Below, piece by piece: positions 44,174-56,381 of a stretch of DNA of 64,000 bases. Where the stretch lies: the NCBI RefSeq assembly GCF_009913435.1, contig NZ_CP047895.1:1372501-1436500 (forward strand), written 5' to 3'. The position numbers were made by a program, and so were the translations under genes. This DNA is from Sphingomonas changnyeongensis. GTDB lineage: Bacteria; Pseudomonadota; Alphaproteobacteria; Sphingomonadales; Sphingomonadaceae. Position 1 is the first letter of the stretch; each line of letters begins with the position of its first letter. The notes under the pieces are model-generated. The model was not told the DNA's origin. It was given only the letters and a program-made list of their open reading frames with translations, and ran no database searches.

Positions 44174-44227
44174 TTTTGCCGGTCTGACCGCATCGGTGCG
44201 GTCGTCCGGCTCTGGCCGTCCCGTTCC

Positions 44228-44259
44228 GGGCCGCGCGGGCCGGGGCTAGGGCGCGGCCC
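44228..44259 (+). terminator. Hairpin between thiE and efp
   Basis: A 9-bp perfect stem (GGGCCGCGC with GCGCGGCCC) and 14-base loop lies 55 bases after the thiE stop. It lacks a T tract, so termination is uncertain. Confidence 0.4.
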
Positions 44260-44327
44260 GCGCTTGCCCGCCGGGGCGACTGCGGCTAGAGGGCGCGCCG
44301 GCTCTTTTCTCATCAGCGAGACGGTTC

Positions 44328-44891
44328 ATGAAGATCAGCGGCGTCGACATTCGCCCCGGCAACATCATCGAGTTCGAAGGCGGCCTGTGGCGGGCGGTGA
44401 AGATCCAGCACACCCAGCCCGGCAAGGGCGGTGCCTATATGCAGGTCGAAATGAAGAACCTGATCGACGGGCGCAAGACCAACAACCGTTTCCGCTCCGA
44501 CGAGCGCGTCGAGCGCGTGCGGCTCGACACCAAGGATTTCCAGTTCCTGTTCCGCGACGGCGACCAGCTGACGTTCATGGACAAGGAAACCTATGAGCAG
44601 ATCACCCTGTCGACCGACATGCTGGGTGACGAGGTCGCCTTCCTGCAGGACGGGATGGACGTGATCCTCGAACTGCACGAGGAAAAGCCGATTTCGGTGC
44701 AGCTGCCCGACACCATCGAGGCGACGATCGTCGAGGCCGATGCGGTGGTGAAGGGGCAGACCGCTTCGTCCAGCTACAAGCCCGCCGTGCTCGACAATGG
44801 CGTGCGCGTGATGGTGCCGCCGCACATTGCCAGCGGCACGCGCATCGTCGTTGATGTCTATGCGCGCGAATATGTGAAGCGCGCGGACTGA
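44328..44891 (+). CDS. efp: Elongation factor P
   Basis: EF-P rescues ribosomes stalled on runs of Pro. The 187-residue protein has the standard '[20 protein letters not shown]', then '[15 protein letters not shown]', with Lys in the tip position that is modified in many bacteria, '[18 protein letters not shown]' and the C-terminal domain '[20 protein letters not shown]'. SuhB follows 63 bp later. A Lys at the tip fits EpmA-type or unmodified use. Confidence 0.97.
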   Translation: MKISGVDIRPGNIIEFEGGLWRAVKIQHTQPGKGGAYMQVEMKNLIDGRKTNNRFRSDERVERVRLDTKDFQFLFRDGDQLTFMDKETYEQITLSTDMLGDEVAFLQDGMDVILELHEEKPISVQLPDTIEATIVEADAVVKGQTASSSYKPAVLDNGVRVMVPPHIASGTRIVVDVYAREYVKRAD

Positions 44892-44954
44892 GCCGCGCCG
44901 CTTTTCCTGTGACACGATGGCCCGGCGCGCGTGCGCCGGGCGGAGATTGATGCA

Positions 44955-45755
44955 ATGCCTTCCCATTCCGGCCTGCTGACAGTCATGGAACGCGCCGCCC
45001 GCAAGGCGGGGCCGCGCCTGCGCCGCGACTTCAACGAGGTCCAGCACCTGCAGGTGTCGCGGAAAGGCCCGGCCGATTTCGTGTCGATGGCCGACAAGCG
45101 GGCCGAGCAGACTTTGGTCGAGGAACTGCGCAAGGCGCGGCCCGACTGGGGCTTTCTGCTCGAGGAAGGCGGCACGATCGAGGGTGATCCGGCCAAGCCG
45201 CGCTGGATCATCGATCCGCTCGACGGCACGTCGAACTTCCTGCACGGCATCCCGCATTTCGCGATCTCGATCGCGGTGGAAGAGCCGTCGGGCGAGGTGA
45301 CCTCGGGGCTGATCTACCAGCCGCTCACCGATGAAAGCTTCTGGGCCGAAAAGGGCCGGGGGGCGTGGCTGCAGGACCAGCGGCTGCGCGTGTCGTCACG
45401 CCGCAACCTCGACGAGGCGCTGGTTGCGACCGGCATCCCGTTCAAGGGGCATGGCGACATGGCGCAATGGGCGCGGATTTTCGGGCTTGTCGCGCCCGAG
45501 GTGGCGGGCATCCGCCGCTTCGGCTCCGCCGCGCTCGACCTCGCCTGGGTCGCGGCCGGCCGTTATGACGGGTTCTGGGAAGCGGGCCTTAATGACTGGG
45601 ACGTCGCCGCCGGCATCCTGCTGGTGCGCGAAGCCGGCGGCTTCGTGACCGATTTCCGGGGCGGCGACCGCCCGCGCGAGCGCCGCGAGGTGCTGGCCGC
45701 GAACGACGCGCTCCAGTCCAAGCTGCACAAGCTGGTCGCGACCGCACTGCGCTGA
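44955..45755 (+). CDS. suhB: Inositol monophosphatase family protein
   Basis: SuhB-like enzymes hydrolyse inositol phosphates and also act in rRNA transcription. The 266-residue protein has the metal motifs 'FVSMADKRAEQTLVEEL', 'LLEEGGTIEGDPAKPRWIID' then 'PLDGTSNFLHGIPHFAISI', and 'NDWDVAAGILLVREAGGFVT'. All Asp and Glu ligands of the family are present. ATG 44955 follows a GGAG at nine bases; an upstream in-frame GTG at 44931 is less likely. The next two genes are on the opposite strand. Confidence 0.94.
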   Translation: MPSHSGLLTVMERAARKAGPRLRRDFNEVQHLQVSRKGPADFVSMADKRAEQTLVEELRKARPDWGFLLEEGGTIEGDPAKPRWIIDPLDGTSNFLHGIPHFAISIAVEEPSGEVTSGLIYQPLTDESFWAEKGRGAWLQDQRLRVSSRRNLDEALVATGIPFKGHGDMAQWARIFGLVAPEVAGIRRFGSAALDLAWVAAGRYDGFWEAGLNDWDVAAGILLVREAGGFVTDFRGGDRPRERREVLAANDALQSKLHKLVATALR

Positions 45756-45772
45756 TCGCCGGTGCGGCCCGT

Positions 45773-46251
45773 TCAGCCGCCCGGCGTCCAGACATAATCG
45801 CCCCCACCTGCCGTGCCGCTTTCGGTCGCCTGCGCGTCGGGCGCGATCGTCAGGTGCAGCCGCCCGCCCTTGACCGCATAGCTGCGCACCCGCTCGAGAT
45901 CGGCGGCCAGCCGGTCGAGATTGCCCGGCAGACAGCCGCGCATCGTTGCCGCGATCGGGCCGATCCCGATCGCCCCTGACGCCGCGCGGCCGTCCGTCGC
46001 CGTCCAGCGCCCGGTGCCGCGATTGCATGACAGCCGCGCGACCAGCCGTCCGCCCTGCTGAAAGCCGAGCTGGTAGATTTCGCCGTCTGCCGCGCGGATC
46101 GGCGCGCCGCCGCCCGCGGGCCGGTATTCGATAAGGGTCCAGGTCGGCCCGACCAACGACTGACCGGCCGCCGCCGGGGGCGGGGGGTGCCGTCCGCCCC
46201 GGTCGCGCCACAGGCGGACAGCAGCAGGGCAATCAGGACCGGTCTGCGCAT
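45773..46251 (-). CDS. META-domain (HslJ-like) lipoprotein (frameshift near 46176-46187)
   Basis: The N terminus 'MRRPVLIALLLSACGATGAD' is a lipoprotein signal with lipobox Leu-Leu-Ser-Ala-Cys, so it should be anchored in the envelope. The frame breaks in C-rich runs (G runs 46176-46180 and 46182-46187 on the plus strand). Restoring one base continues as 'AAGQSLVGPTWTLIEYRPAG', then 'RLVARLSCNRGTGRWTATDG' and 'TMRGCLPGNLDRLAADLERV', a META domain with its usual Cys pair. Restored length is about 159 residues. META proteins are linked to heat or envelope stress. It converges on suhB. Function is not known in detail. Confidence 0.8.
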
Positions 46252-46312
46252 CGCGGTGCCTCCGTCATTCATCTGCCGGCATCATGGCCGGAAATGCCCG
46301 GTTGTTCCCGGC

Positions 46313-46804
46313 TCAATCGTCTTTCCCGCCGACAAATCCCTGAAACCGGGCCATCAGCCCGGTCCACAGCTCAAGATCGTTGCGGAACAGCGCGCCGCTG
46401 ATCGATGCCTGTTCGAGATTGATGTCATATTCGATGTTCACCTCGCCCTTGTCGTCCAGATAGGCGCGGCCGAAACGGTGGGTGCGGTTCCACTGGTTGA
46501 TCCGCTCAAGGCTGATCTTGTCGGTCCAGCCGGCATAGAATTGGATCTCGCCGCAGCCGGTGCCATTGTCGCAGCCGAAAAAGAAGATCGAGAAGCGGGC
46601 CCCGCCCGAGGCGCTGTGGATCAGCGGGGCGCCGGTCGAATCCTTGGTCAGTTCCGCCTTGTAACCGGCGTCCTGCAATGCCTTCACCACCGATTGCGGG
46701 GTGGCCGAGACCGGGGCCGTTGTCTGGGCGCCCGCCCGGCTGTTCACCGGTCCGGGGACCGCAAGCGCGAGCGTGAGCGCGAGGCCGGCTATAATGGGTT
46801 GCAT
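46313..46804 (-). CDS. Secreted YbjN-like protein
   Basis: A signal peptide of about 26 residues ('MQPIIAGLALTLALAVP' then 'SRAGAQ') precedes a YbjN-like domain: 'TPQSVVKALQDAGYKAEL', 'IHSASGGARFSIFFFGC', 'ISLERINQWNRTHRFGRAYL', 'NIEYDINLEQASISGALFRN'. YbjN proteins are chaperone-like and of poorly known function; exported forms are frequent in alphaproteobacteria. Length is 163 residues. ATG 46804 has a GGGAG about ten bases upstream; the longer open frame lacks similarity. It is divergent from nuoA. Confidence 0.85.
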   Translation of the reverse strand: MQPIIAGLALTLALAVPGPVNSRAGAQTTAPVSATPQSVVKALQDAGYKAELTKDSTGAPLIHSASGGARFSIFFFGCDNGTGCGEIQFYAGWTDKISLERINQWNRTHRFGRAYLDDKGEVNIEYDINLEQASISGALFRNDLELWTGLMARFQGFVGGKDD

Positions 46805-47008
46805 GAGGCTGTTCTCCCTGGTTGCGCCGGGCTGTGATCCTAAGCGCCGATCATTCATTCCAACAGCCTTTTCAATCCTTGCCATCGCCTGCGCCACCGG
46901 GTTTTTTCCGGAGCCGGGAAATGGTTGCGTCGGCCGCGTGAGCGGCCTAGATGGCCGCCCAAGTCCGCCGGGTGTGCCGGTTCGGGTGGCTTGTGAGTGG
47001 AGTTGAAC

Positions 47009-47386
47009 ATGGCGTCCGTCGCCGCCGGCTATCTGCCGATCCTGCTGTTCCTCGCCGTGGCGCTGATCCTGTCCTGCGCCTTCGTGTTCCTGCCGATGGC
47101 GGTGTCGCGGCTGACCGGCGCGCACAAGCCCTATCCCGAAAAGCTCAGCGAATATGAATGCGGCTTTCCCGCGTTCGAGGACAGCCGCAGCCAGTTCGAC
47201 GTGCGTTTCTATCTGGTCGCGATCCTGTTCATCATCTTCGACCTCGAAGCCGCGTTCCTGTTTCCCTGGGCGGTGTCGCTGATGGGCACCGGCTGGGCCG
47301 CATGGTGCGCGATGATGATTTTCCTGGGCGAGCTGGTGCTCGGCTATGTCTATGCCTGGAAGAAGGGAGCCCTGGAATGGGAGTGA
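47009..47386 (+). CDS. nuoA: NADH-quinone oxidoreductase subunit A
   Basis: NuoA is a small membrane subunit next to the quinone site of Complex I, with three helices. It shows '[20 protein letters not shown]' then '[20 protein letters not shown]', the standard loop and helix. Length is 125 residues. ATG 47009 has GGAG six bases upstream. It overlaps nuoB by 10 bp and begins a 14-subunit operon in the usual order. Confidence 0.96.
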   Translation: MASVAAGYLPILLFLAVALILSCAFVFLPMAVSRLTGAHKPYPEKLSEYECGFPAFEDSRSQFDVRFYLVAILFIIFDLEAAFLFPWAVSLMGTGWAAWCAMMIFLGELVLGYVYAWKKGALEWE

Positions 47387-47928
47387 CGCTCAGCCCCGCC
47401 GGACAGGCGGTTCCGCCCGCAGGGACTGCGCCAGATCAGGCGTTTTTCAACGATCTGAACAGCGAGCTGACCGACAAGGGCTTCCTTGTCACCTCGACCG
47501 AGGAGCTGTTCCAATGGGCGCGCACCGGGTCGCTGTGGTGGATGACCTTCGGCCTGGCCTGCTGCGCGGTCGAGATGATCCATGTGAACATGCCGCGCTA
47601 TGATCTGGAGCGGTTCGGCGTCGCCCCGCGCGCCAGCCCGCGCCAGTCGGACGTGATGATCGTCGCCGGCACGCTGTGCAACAAGATGGCCCCGGCGCTG
47701 CGCCGCGTCTATGACCAGATGTCGGAGCCGCGCTACGTCATCTCGATGGGCAGCTGCGCCAATGGCGGCGGCTATTATCATTACAGCTATTCGGTGGTGC
47801 GCGGCTGCGACCGGATCGTGCCGGTCGACATCTATGTGCCCGGCTGTCCGCCGACTGCCGAGGCGCTGCTTTACGGCATCATGCAGCTGCAGCGGAAAAT
47901 CCGCCGCGAAGGGACGATCGAGCGGTGA
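47377..47928 (+). CDS. nuoB: NADH-quinone oxidoreductase subunit B
   Basis: NuoB carries the last iron-sulfur cluster N2, next to quinone. Its Cys ligands are in '[13 protein letters not shown]' (two adjacent Cys), '[15 protein letters not shown]' and '[19 protein letters not shown]'. Length is 183 residues. It overlaps both nuoA and nuoC. Confidence 0.97.
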   Translation: MGVTLSPAGQAVPPAGTAPDQAFFNDLNSELTDKGFLVTSTEELFQWARTGSLWWMTFGLACCAVEMIHVNMPRYDLERFGVAPRASPRQSDVMIVAGTLCNKMAPALRRVYDQMSEPRYVISMGSCANGGGYYHYSYSVVRGCDRIVPVDIYVPGCPPTAEALLYGIMQLQRKIRREGTIER

Positions 47929-48689
47929 CGATGCTTTCTCCCGCCCCGCGACAGGCGACGAATGACGGCGTGATCGCGGCGATCGCGCCGGTGCTGGGTG
48001 ACCGGCTGCTGGACGCGGTCGAGCATGTGTTCGAGGTGACGCTGACCGTGCGCCGCGACGCCGTGGCCGATGTGCTGCGCACGCTGCGCGACGATTTCGG
48101 CTATCAGCAGCTGATGGAGATTGCCGGCGTCGACTATCCCGACCGGGCCGAACGGTTCGAGGTCGTCTATCACCTGCTGTCGCTGACCAAAAACCATCGC
48201 ATCCGGGTGAAGCTGTCGACCGACGAGGCGACGCCGGTGCCGTCGGTCACCGATCTGTGGCCGGTCGCGGGCTGGCTGGAGCGCGAGGTCTATGACATGT
48301 ACGGGGTGCTGTTCGACGGCAATCCCGACCTGCGCCGCATCCTGACCGATTACGGCTTTCGCGGCCACCCGCTGCGCAAGGATTTCCCGCTGACCGGCTA
48401 TGTCGAGATGCGCTATTCCGAAGAGCATAAGCGCGTGATCTACGAGCCGGTGCGGCTGACGCAGGATTTCCGTGCGTTCGATTTCACCAGCCCCTGGGAA
48501 GGGGCGGATTATGTGCTGCCGGGTGACGAGAAGGCCGGCGGCCATGTGCCGGCGGCGCAGGGCGCGCCGACGCCGCTGACGGCCGATCAGATCGCCCGTG
48601 CGGGCACGGTCAATGTCTCGGGCGGCGCGGCTGCGGCGGGCGCGCCGGCGGCGAAGAATGGCGATCAGCCGGAGGGCAAGAATGGCTGA
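47925..48689 (+). CDS. nuoC: NADH-quinone oxidoreductase subunit C
   Basis: NuoC is a peripheral subunit of the hydrogenase-like module. It has '[20 protein letters not shown]' and '[20 protein letters not shown]', followed by '[20 protein letters not shown]'. At 254 residues it includes a C-terminal Ala/Gly-rich extension of about 45 residues beyond the usual end. GTG 47925 overlaps the nuoB stop; ATG 47931 two codons later is an alternative. Confidence 0.95.
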   Translation: MTMLSPAPRQATNDGVIAAIAPVLGDRLLDAVEHVFEVTLTVRRDAVADVLRTLRDDFGYQQLMEIAGVDYPDRAERFEVVYHLLSLTKNHRIRVKLSTDEATPVPSVTDLWPVAGWLEREVYDMYGVLFDGNPDLRRILTDYGFRGHPLRKDFPLTGYVEMRYSEEHKRVIYEPVRLTQDFRAFDFTSPWEGADYVLPGDEKAGGHVPAAQGAPTPLTADQIARAGTVNVSGGAAAAGAPAAKNGDQPEGKNG

Positions 48690-49914
48690 GGCGATCAGCG
48701 ATCTCCAGATGTCGGACGCGGCCGCGACGCCCGCCGGCGATGTCGAGATCCAGAATTACACGATCAACTTCGGGCCGCAGCATCCGGCCGCGCACGGCGT
48801 GCTGCGCCTTGTGCTCGAGCTCGATGGCGAGATTGTCGAGCGCGTCGATCCGCATGTCGGGCTGCTGCACCGCGGCACCGAAAAGCTGATCGAGACGCGC
48901 ACCTATCTGCAGTCGGTGCCCTATTTCGACCGGCTCGATTACGCATCGCCGATGGCGCAGGAATATTCCTATGTGCTGGCGATCGAAAAGCTGCTGAACG
49001 TCGAAGTGCCGCTGCGCGCGCAATATCTGCGCGTGTTCTGGGCAGAGCTGACGCGCATCAAGAACCATCTGCTCAATCTGGGCAGCCATGTCATGGACGT
49101 GGGCGCGATGACGCCCAATCTGTGGCTGTTCGAGCTGCGCGAAGACTGCATGAACTTTTACGAGCGGGTGTCGGGCGCGCGCATGCACGCCGCCTATTTC
49201 CGCCCGGGCGGCGTCCATCAGGATGCCCCGGTCAAGCTGCTCGCCGACATTGCCGACTGGCTCGACACGCGCCTGCCGCGCCTGTTCGAGGACGCGATGA
49301 GCCTGGTGGTCGACAACCGCATCTTCAAGCAGCGCAATGTCGATATCGCGACGGTCAGCAAGGACGACGCGGTGCGCTGGGGCTTTTCCGGGCCGATGAT
49401 CCGCGGGTCGGGCATCCCCTGGGATCTGCGCAAGTCGCAGCCCTATGACGTTTATGACCGGATGCAGTTCGACGTGCCGGTCGGCACGCGCGGCGACTGC
49501 TATGACCGGTTCATGGTGCGCGTCGAGGAAGTGCGCCAGTCCGCCCGGATCATGAAGCAGTGCCTGTCGGAAATGCCCGAGGGGCCGGTGCTGAGCCTCG
49601 ACCGCAAGGTCGCGCCGCCCAAGCGCGGCGAGATGAAGCGGTCGATGGAAGCGCTCATCCATCACTTCAAGCTCTACACCGAAGGCTTTCATGTGCCGGC
49701 CGGCGAGGTCTATGTCGCCACCGAAAGCCCCAAGGGCGAGCTGGGTGTCTATCTGGTGTCCGACGGCACCAACAAGCCGTGGCGGTGCAAGATCCGGCCG
49801 ACGGCGTTCAGCCACCTCCAGGCGATGGACATGATGTGCAAGGGCCACATGCTGGCCGACGTCACCGCCATTCTGGGGGCCATCGACATCGTGTTCGGGG
49901 AGTGTGATCGGTAA
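48682..49914 (+). CDS. nuoD: NADH-quinone oxidoreductase subunit D
   Basis: NuoD lies at the quinone site. It has '[20 protein letters not shown]' with the conserved His-Pro-Ala-His, '[17 protein letters not shown]', '[17 protein letters not shown]' and the C-terminal '[14 protein letters not shown]'-like ending (here '[15 protein letters not shown]'). Length is 410 residues. It overlaps nuoC by eight bases. Confidence 0.97.
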   Translation: MAEAISDLQMSDAAATPAGDVEIQNYTINFGPQHPAAHGVLRLVLELDGEIVERVDPHVGLLHRGTEKLIETRTYLQSVPYFDRLDYASPMAQEYSYVLAIEKLLNVEVPLRAQYLRVFWAELTRIKNHLLNLGSHVMDVGAMTPNLWLFELREDCMNFYERVSGARMHAAYFRPGGVHQDAPVKLLADIADWLDTRLPRLFEDAMSLVVDNRIFKQRNVDIATVSKDDAVRWGFSGPMIRGSGIPWDLRKSQPYDVYDRMQFDVPVGTRGDCYDRFMVRVEEVRQSARIMKQCLSEMPEGPVLSLDRKVAPPKRGEMKRSMEALIHHFKLYTEGFHVPAGEVYVATESPKGELGVYLVSDGTNKPWRCKIRPTAFSHLQAMDMMCKGHMLADVTAILGAIDIVFGECDR

Positions 49915-50585
49915 TGGCGGGTGCAGTGCAGATCCCCGACGAAGCCGAAGTGCGCGCGCGCTGGGGCGCGTTTGCCTGGACGGCCGAGAATGAGGCGAAG
50001 GCGCGCGAGATCATCGCCCGCTATCCGGCCGGGCGGCAGCATTCGGCGGTGATGCCGCTGCTCGACCTGGCCCAGCGTCAGGTCGGGGCGGAAACGCAGA
50101 CCCAGGGCTGGCTGCCGGTGCCGGTGATCGAATATGTCGCCGCGCAGATCGAGATGCCGTTCATCCGCGCCTATGAGGTCGCGACCTTCTACACCATGTA
50201 CAATCTGGCGCCCGTCGGCCGCTATCATGTGCAGGTGTGCGGGACGACGCCGTGCATGCTGCGCGGGTCCGACGATGTGATGGCGGCGTGCAAGTCCAAG
50301 GGGCTGGCCAAGGGGCAGACGACGCCCGACGGGCTGTTCACGCTGACCGAGGTCGAATGCATGGGCAATTGCGCGTCCGCGCCGATGGTCCAGATCAATG
50401 ACGACAATTACGAGGATCTGGATTTCGACCGCACGGTCGCCATCCTCGATGCACTGGCGCGCGGCGAGACGCCCAAGACCGGCACGCAGGAGCCGGGGCG
50501 GCACACGGTCGAACCGCTGGGCGGGCCGACCACGCTGACCGCGATGGTCGACGCCAACCATGATTATCGCGGAGAGTGGCAGTGA
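49914..50585 (+). CDS. nuoE: NADH-quinone oxidoreductase subunit E
   Basis: NuoE holds the [2Fe-2S] cluster N1a. Cys ligands are in '[17 protein letters not shown]' and '[17 protein letters not shown]'. It starts at the overlapping TAATG after nuoD and ends in GTGA shared with a small downstream gene. Length is 223 residues, with a C-terminal extension ending near '[12 protein letters not shown]' that is usual in alphaproteobacteria. Confidence 0.96.
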   Translation: MAGAVQIPDEAEVRARWGAFAWTAENEAKAREIIARYPAGRQHSAVMPLLDLAQRQVGAETQTQGWLPVPVIEYVAAQIEMPFIRAYEVATFYTMYNLAPVGRYHVQVCGTTPCMLRGSDDVMAACKSKGLAKGQTTPDGLFTLTEVECMGNCASAPMVQINDDNYEDLDFDRTVAILDALARGETPKTGTQEPGRHTVEPLGGPTTLTAMVDANHDYRGEWQ

Positions 50586-50748
50586 GCCGGACGGCCAGGG
50601 CCGGCGTTCCGGTCATCGGCATCATCTTTCTGGCGCTGGCGATCCTCAAGTTCCTGAACGGGGACGGCTGGGTCGTCTGGGCGCTGCTGGCGTTTTTGTT
50701 CGGCGGTTTCGGGGTGTTCAGCCTCGGCCGGTCGGGAGGGAACAAGTC

Positions 50749-50752
<4 letters not shown>
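50582..50752 (+). CDS. Small two-helix membrane protein between nuoE and nuoF
   Basis: A 56-codon gene starts with GTG overlapping the nuoE stop (GTGA) and ends with TGA overlapping the nuoF GTG, so it sits exactly between the two with no gap. The product has two hydrophobic segments, about residues 8-24 ('[18 protein letters not shown]') and 31-47 ('[19 protein letters not shown]'). Nuo genes in E. coli have no such insert. The perfect coupling to both neighbours argues that it is real. It might assist membrane assembly of Complex I or be unrelated cargo. Confidence 0.72.
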
Positions 50753-52043
<1,291 letters not shown>

Positions 52044-52047
<4 letters not shown>

Positions 52048-52718
52048 GGATGGCGGCGATGCGCCTTGCCCTGGTGCCGCTGTGGCTGGCCGCGTTCGTG
52101 CCGGCCGCCGCGCCTGCCGCGACGCCGGCTGCCGTAGCGGCGGCCGTCGATCTGGGCCGCTGCGTGGCCAAGGCCGATCGCAGTGCCGCGCTTGACCTGA
52201 TGCGGACGCTGCCGCTGGGCGACGAGCCGGTCGATCCGGCGGCGCTGGCGCTGGGCCGGGGCGGGGCCTGTGCAACGGGTGTCACCGGGCCGGTGTCGGC
52301 GATTCTGGTGCGTGGCGGCGTGGCGGACGACATGTTCGCGCGCGATTTCGTCGAGTTCGGCGTGCAGCCGCGCCGCGTGATCGCCGATCTCGCGCGCATC
52401 GACCTGCCGACCGCGCTCGGGCCGGGCGGTGAGGGCGCGTCGGCCGATGTGCGCGCGCTGTATCTGGTCGCCGAATGTGTCGCGCGCTCCAGCCCGACGC
52501 GCGCCGAACAGCTGATGAAGACCGCGCCGGGAAGCAGCGGGGAAATGCGGGTGATGGAAGCGCTGACGCCGCTGATGCAGGCCTGCCACCGCACGGCAGC
52601 GCCGATCGCCTTCGGGCGCGGGGCGATGCGCGCGGCGATCACCCAGGCTGCCTATCATGTGTCGGCCCGTTACTGGGCCGGGGAAATGACCTTGGCGGGT
52701 CAGGCGCAAGGACGCTGA
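52044..52718 (+). CDS. Secreted protein of unknown function between nuoF and nuoG
   Basis: The 224-residue protein starts at ATG 52044, overlapping the nuoF stop (ATGA), and has a signal peptide ('[20 protein letters not shown]' after a short extension, cleavage near 'APA-ATP'). The mature part is helical and shows Cys in '[11 protein letters not shown]', '[10 protein letters not shown]', '[11 protein letters not shown]' and '[11 protein letters not shown]'. I do not recognise a family. It ends nine bases before nuoG. It is inside the operon, so coexpressed with Complex I, but it should be exported to the periplasm, away from NuoF and NuoG. An assembly or envelope role is speculative. Confidence 0.8.
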
Positions 52719-52727
52719 GGACGAGAA

Positions 52728-54731
52728 ATGCCCAAAGTCACTGTTGACGGTATCGAGGTCGAGGTCCCGCAGGGGGCGACCGTGCTCCAGGCCTGCGAGG
52801 CCGCGGGCAAGGAGATTCCGCGCTTCTGCTATCATGAGCGGCTGGCGATCGCCGGCAATTGCCGGATGTGCCTGGTCGAGGTGAAGCCGGGGCCGCCCAA
52901 GCCGCAGGCGAGCTGCGCGCTGCCGGCGTCGGACGGGCAGGAGATCCGCACCGACAGCGCGATGGTCAAGAAGGCGCGCGAGGGGGTGATGGAGTTTCTG
53001 CTCATCAACCACCCGCTCGATTGCCCGATCTGCGACCAGGGCGGTGAATGCGACCTGCAGGATCAGTCGGTCGCCTATGGCCGTGGTTCCAGCCGCTTTG
53101 CCGAGAACAAGCGGGCCGTGACCGACAAATATATGGGCCCGATCATCAAGACCTCGATGAACCGGTGCATCCAGTGCACGCGCTGCGTGCGCTTTGCCGA
53201 ACAGGTCGCGGGCGTCGAGGAAATCGGCGCGATCGGCCGCGGCGAAAACATGCAGATCACGACCTATCTGGAAAAGACGCTGACCAGCGAACTGGCCGGC
53301 AACGTCGCCGATCTGTGCCCGGTGGGCGCGCTGCTGCAGCGCCCCTACAGCTTCGAGGCGCGGCCCTGGGAGCTCAAAAAGACCCCGTCGATCGACGTGC
53401 ATGACGCGGTCGGCTCGGCGATCCGCCTCGACAGCCGGGGCCGTCAGGTGATGCGCGTGCTGCCGCGCATCAACGAGGACGTGAACGAGGAATGGCTGTC
53501 GGACAAGTCGCGCCACGCGATTGACGGCATGGTCCGCCGCCGGCTCGACCGGCCGTTCGTGCGGGTCGATGGCAAGCTGGTTCCGGCGACCTGGCAGCAG
53601 GCCTTTGCCGCGGTCGCGGCGCGCGCCGGCGGCCGGATGGCCGCGATTGCCGGCGATCTTGTCGACTGCGAGACCATGTATGCGGCCAAGGCGCTGCTCG
53701 CCGCCTTCGGCTCGGATCTGCTCGAGGGTCGCCAGACCGGCATGGATTATGACGTGTCGAACCTGGCGGCGGTCAACTTCAACTCGACGATCGCCGGGAT
53801 CGAGGAGGCCGATGTCATCCTGCTCGTCGGCACCGATGTCCGCCGCGAGGCACCTTTGGTCAACACCCGCATCCGCAAGGCGGTGCGGCGCGGCGCGCGG
53901 GTGTTCGCGGTCGGCCCGGAAACCGATCTGACCTACCGCGTCGACTGGCTGGGCAATGATCTGGCCGTGCTCGGCGCGCTGCCGGCGCATGTCACCGACG
54001 CCTTTGCCGCTGCCGCGCGCCCTGCGCTGATCCTGGGCGGCGGCGCGCTCAAGGCCGGGGCGCTCGGCGCCGGGCTGGCGCTGGTCGGTCCGCTCGGGCT
54101 GATCCGCGACGGCTGGAACGGGTTCAACGTGCTGCACATGGCGGCGGCGCGCATGGGCTCGCTGATGCTGGGCTATGCGCAGAAGGGCGGCATCGCCGAT
54201 ATCGCGGCGGCCAATCCCGACATCGTCTTCCTGCTGGGCGCGGACGAGGTGGATTTCACCCGCTTCGCCGCCAGCCTCAAGGTCTATGTCGGCCATCATG
54301 GCGATCGCGGCGCGCATCATGCCGATGTCATCCTGCCGGCGGCCTCCTATGTCGAGAAGAGCGGCACCTATGTGAACCTTGAAGGGCGGGTGCAGCGCGG
54401 CGAACAGGCCGTGTTCGCCCCCGGCGAGGCGCGCGAGGACTGGAAGATCTTCCGCGCTTTGTCCGACGTGCTCGGCAAGCCGCTGCCGTTCGACACGCTG
54501 GGCGCGCTGCGCGCGGCGATGGTCGCCGAAGTGCCGGCGCTGGGCCGTGAGGGCGAACTTGCCGCGTTCGACTGGGCACCGCCGGCGCTTGCCGCGACGG
54601 CCGCCGGGCCGGTCGCCTATCCGATTTCCGATTTTTACCTGACCAACGCGATCTGCCGCGCCAGCCCGACCATGCAGCGCTGCTCGGCCGAGATCGTGAA
54701 GGGTGAGGTTCTTGCCGAGGCCGCCGAATGA
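52728..54731 (+). CDS. nuoG: NADH-quinone oxidoreductase subunit G
   Basis: NuoG carries several iron-sulfur clusters of the electron-input arm. The N-terminal ferredoxin-like domain has '[19 protein letters not shown]' and 'CALPASDGQ'; then '[20 protein letters not shown]' and '[20 protein letters not shown]' for the next clusters, and a molybdopterin-type fold without a cofactor site after it. Length is 667 residues. It is fused to nuoH by an ATGA overlap. Confidence 0.97.
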   Translation: MPKVTVDGIEVEVPQGATVLQACEAAGKEIPRFCYHERLAIAGNCRMCLVEVKPGPPKPQASCALPASDGQEIRTDSAMVKKAREGVMEFLLINHPLDCPICDQGGECDLQDQSVAYGRGSSRFAENKRAVTDKYMGPIIKTSMNRCIQCTRCVRFAEQVAGVEEIGAIGRGENMQITTYLEKTLTSELAGNVADLCPVGALLQRPYSFEARPWELKKTPSIDVHDAVGSAIRLDSRGRQVMRVLPRINEDVNEEWLSDKSRHAIDGMVRRRLDRPFVRVDGKLVPATWQQAFAAVAARAGGRMAAIAGDLVDCETMYAAKALLAAFGSDLLEGRQTGMDYDVSNLAAVNFNSTIAGIEEADVILLVGTDVRREAPLVNTRIRKAVRRGARVFAVGPETDLTYRVDWLGNDLAVLGALPAHVTDAFAAAARPALILGGGALKAGALGAGLALVGPLGLIRDGWNGFNVLHMAAARMGSLMLGYAQKGGIADIAAANPDIVFLLGADEVDFTRFAASLKVYVGHHGDRGAHHADVILPAASYVEKSGTYVNLEGRVQRGEQAVFAPGEAREDWKIFRALSDVLGKPLPFDTLGALRAAMVAEVPALGREGELAAFDWAPPALAATAAGPVAYPISDFYLTNAICRASPTMQRCSAEIVKGEVLAEAAE

Positions 54732-55774
54732 CCGCCTATTTCTCGACCCTGCTCGGCCCCGAGGGCGGCTGGTTCGTCGCCACGCTGATCGCCATCCTGC
54801 TCATCGCCTTTCCGGTGATGCTGGCGGTCGCGATCGTCATCTATTTCGACCGCAAGATCTGGGCGGCGATGGCGCTGCGGCGCGGGCCGAACGTCGTCGG
54901 TCCCTTCGGCATTCTTCAGAGCTTTGCCGACGGGATCAAGGTGTTCCTGCAGGAAACGATCATCCCGTCTTCGGCCAACAAGGGCCTGTTCCTGCTGGCG
55001 CCGATCATCACCTTCACCGTCGCGCTGATTGCCTGGGCGGTCATTCCGTTCGGGCCGGAAATGGTGCTGGCCGACATCAATGTCGGGCTGCTCTACATCC
55101 TCGCGGCGTCGTCGCTCGGCGTCTATGGGGTGATCATCGCCGGCTGGTCGTCCAACTCCAAATATCCCTTCTATTCGGCGCTGCGCGCGGCCGCGCAGAT
55201 GGTGTCGTATGAAGTGTCGATCGGCTTTGTGCTGATCTCGGTCGTGCTGTGGGCCGGCAGCTTCCACCTGGGCACGATCATCGATGCGCAGAAGGGGCTT
55301 TACGGGTTCCTCAACGGCTTCGGCTTCAACCCGCTGCTGTTCCCGATGTGGGTGGTGTTCCTGATTTCGGCGATGGCAGAGACGGCGCGCGCCCCGTTCG
55401 ACCTGACCGAGGCGGAGTCCGAGCTGGTCGCCGGTTACCAGACCGAATATTCATCGATGGCGTTCGCGCTCTTCTGGCTTGGCGAATATGCCAATGTGCT
55501 GCTGATGTGCGCGCTCAACGCCGTCCTGTTCTGGGGTGGCTGGCTGCCGCCGGTCGACTGGGCGCCGCTTTATGCGGTTCCCGGCCTGGTGTGGCTGATC
55601 CTCAAGATCCTCGTCTTCTTCTTCATCTTCAGCTGGGTGAAGGCGACGGTCCCGCGCTACCGGTATGACCAGCTGATGCGGCTGGGCTGGAAGATCTTCC
55701 TGCCGCTGTCGCTGCTGTGGGTGTTCCTGGTGTCCGGTTTCCTGATGCTGACGCGGTACGGAGTTCAAGCATGA
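54728..55774 (+). CDS. nuoH: NADH-quinone oxidoreductase subunit H
   Basis: NuoH is the membrane subunit that forms part of the quinone chamber. It has '[20 protein letters not shown]', '[15 protein letters not shown]', '[19 protein letters not shown]' and '[20 protein letters not shown]'. Length is 348 residues with eight helices. It overlaps both nuoG and nuoI. Confidence 0.97.
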   Translation: MTAYFSTLLGPEGGWFVATLIAILLIAFPVMLAVAIVIYFDRKIWAAMALRRGPNVVGPFGILQSFADGIKVFLQETIIPSSANKGLFLLAPIITFTVALIAWAVIPFGPEMVLADINVGLLYILAASSLGVYGVIIAGWSSNSKYPFYSALRAAAQMVSYEVSIGFVLISVVLWAGSFHLGTIIDAQKGLYGFLNGFGFNPLLFPMWVVFLISAMAETARAPFDLTEAESELVAGYQTEYSSMAFALFWLGEYANVLLMCALNAVLFWGGWLPPVDWAPLYAVPGLVWLILKILVFFFIFSWVKATVPRYRYDQLMRLGWKIFLPLSLLWVFLVSGFLMLTRYGVQA

Positions 55775-56256
55775 GCGTCGCACATTTCATCAAGTCCTTC
55801 ACCCTGTGGGAATTTGTGAAGGCGCATGCCCTGACCTTGAAGTATTTCTTCAAGCCCAAGGCGACGATCAATTACCCCTATGAGCGCAATCCGCTCAGCC
55901 CGCGCTTCCGCGGCGAACATGCGCTGCGCCGCTATCCCAATGGCGAGGAACGCTGCATCGCGTGCAAGCTGTGCGAGGCGGTGTGCCCGGCCTATGCGAT
56001 CACCATCGAGTCCGAACCGCGCGAGGACGGCAGCCGCCGCACCACGCGCTACGACATCGACATGACCAAGTGCATCTATTGCGGCCTGTGCCAGGAAGCC
56101 TGCCCGGTCGATGCGATTGTCGAGGGCCCGAACCTGGAGTTCGCGACCGAAACGCGCGAGGAGCTGATCTATTCCAAGCAGAAGCTGCTCGAAAATGGCG
56201 ACCGGTGGGAAAGCGCGATCGCCGTCAACCTTGCCGCCGATGCGCCCTATCGCTAA
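55771..56256 (+). CDS. nuoI: NADH-quinone oxidoreductase subunit I
   Basis: NuoI holds clusters N6a and N6b in two ferredoxin motifs, '[16 protein letters not shown]' and '[16 protein letters not shown]'. The N-terminal helix '[20 protein letters not shown]' and the '[20 protein letters not shown]' loop are standard. Length is 161 residues, from ATG 55771, which overlaps the nuoH stop. Confidence 0.97.
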   Translation: MSVAHFIKSFTLWEFVKAHALTLKYFFKPKATINYPYERNPLSPRFRGEHALRRYPNGEERCIACKLCEAVCPAYAITIESEPREDGSRRTTRYDIDMTKCIYCGLCQEACPVDAIVEGPNLEFATETREELIYSKQKLLENGDRWESAIAVNLAADAPYR

Positions 56257-56319
56257 GCGGCGCCCGACACTGACTCCGCCCGTCCGGTCGTGCCGGGCAG
56301 GCATTGAAGCGTAACCACC

Positions 56320-56344
56320 GGATCCCGGCCCGGCGCCGGGATCC
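56320..56344 (+). promoter_or_regulatory. Hairpin between nuoI and nuoJ
   Basis: A 10-bp perfect stem (GGATCCCGGC with GCCGGGATCC) and 5-base loop lies in the only sizeable gap (125 bp) of the nuo operon. It has no T tract, so it may stabilise or process the message rather than end it. Confidence 0.45.
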
Positions 56345-56381
56345 CCGCCACAGCAAACGCCAAAGCAAACAGGGTTTCGTC

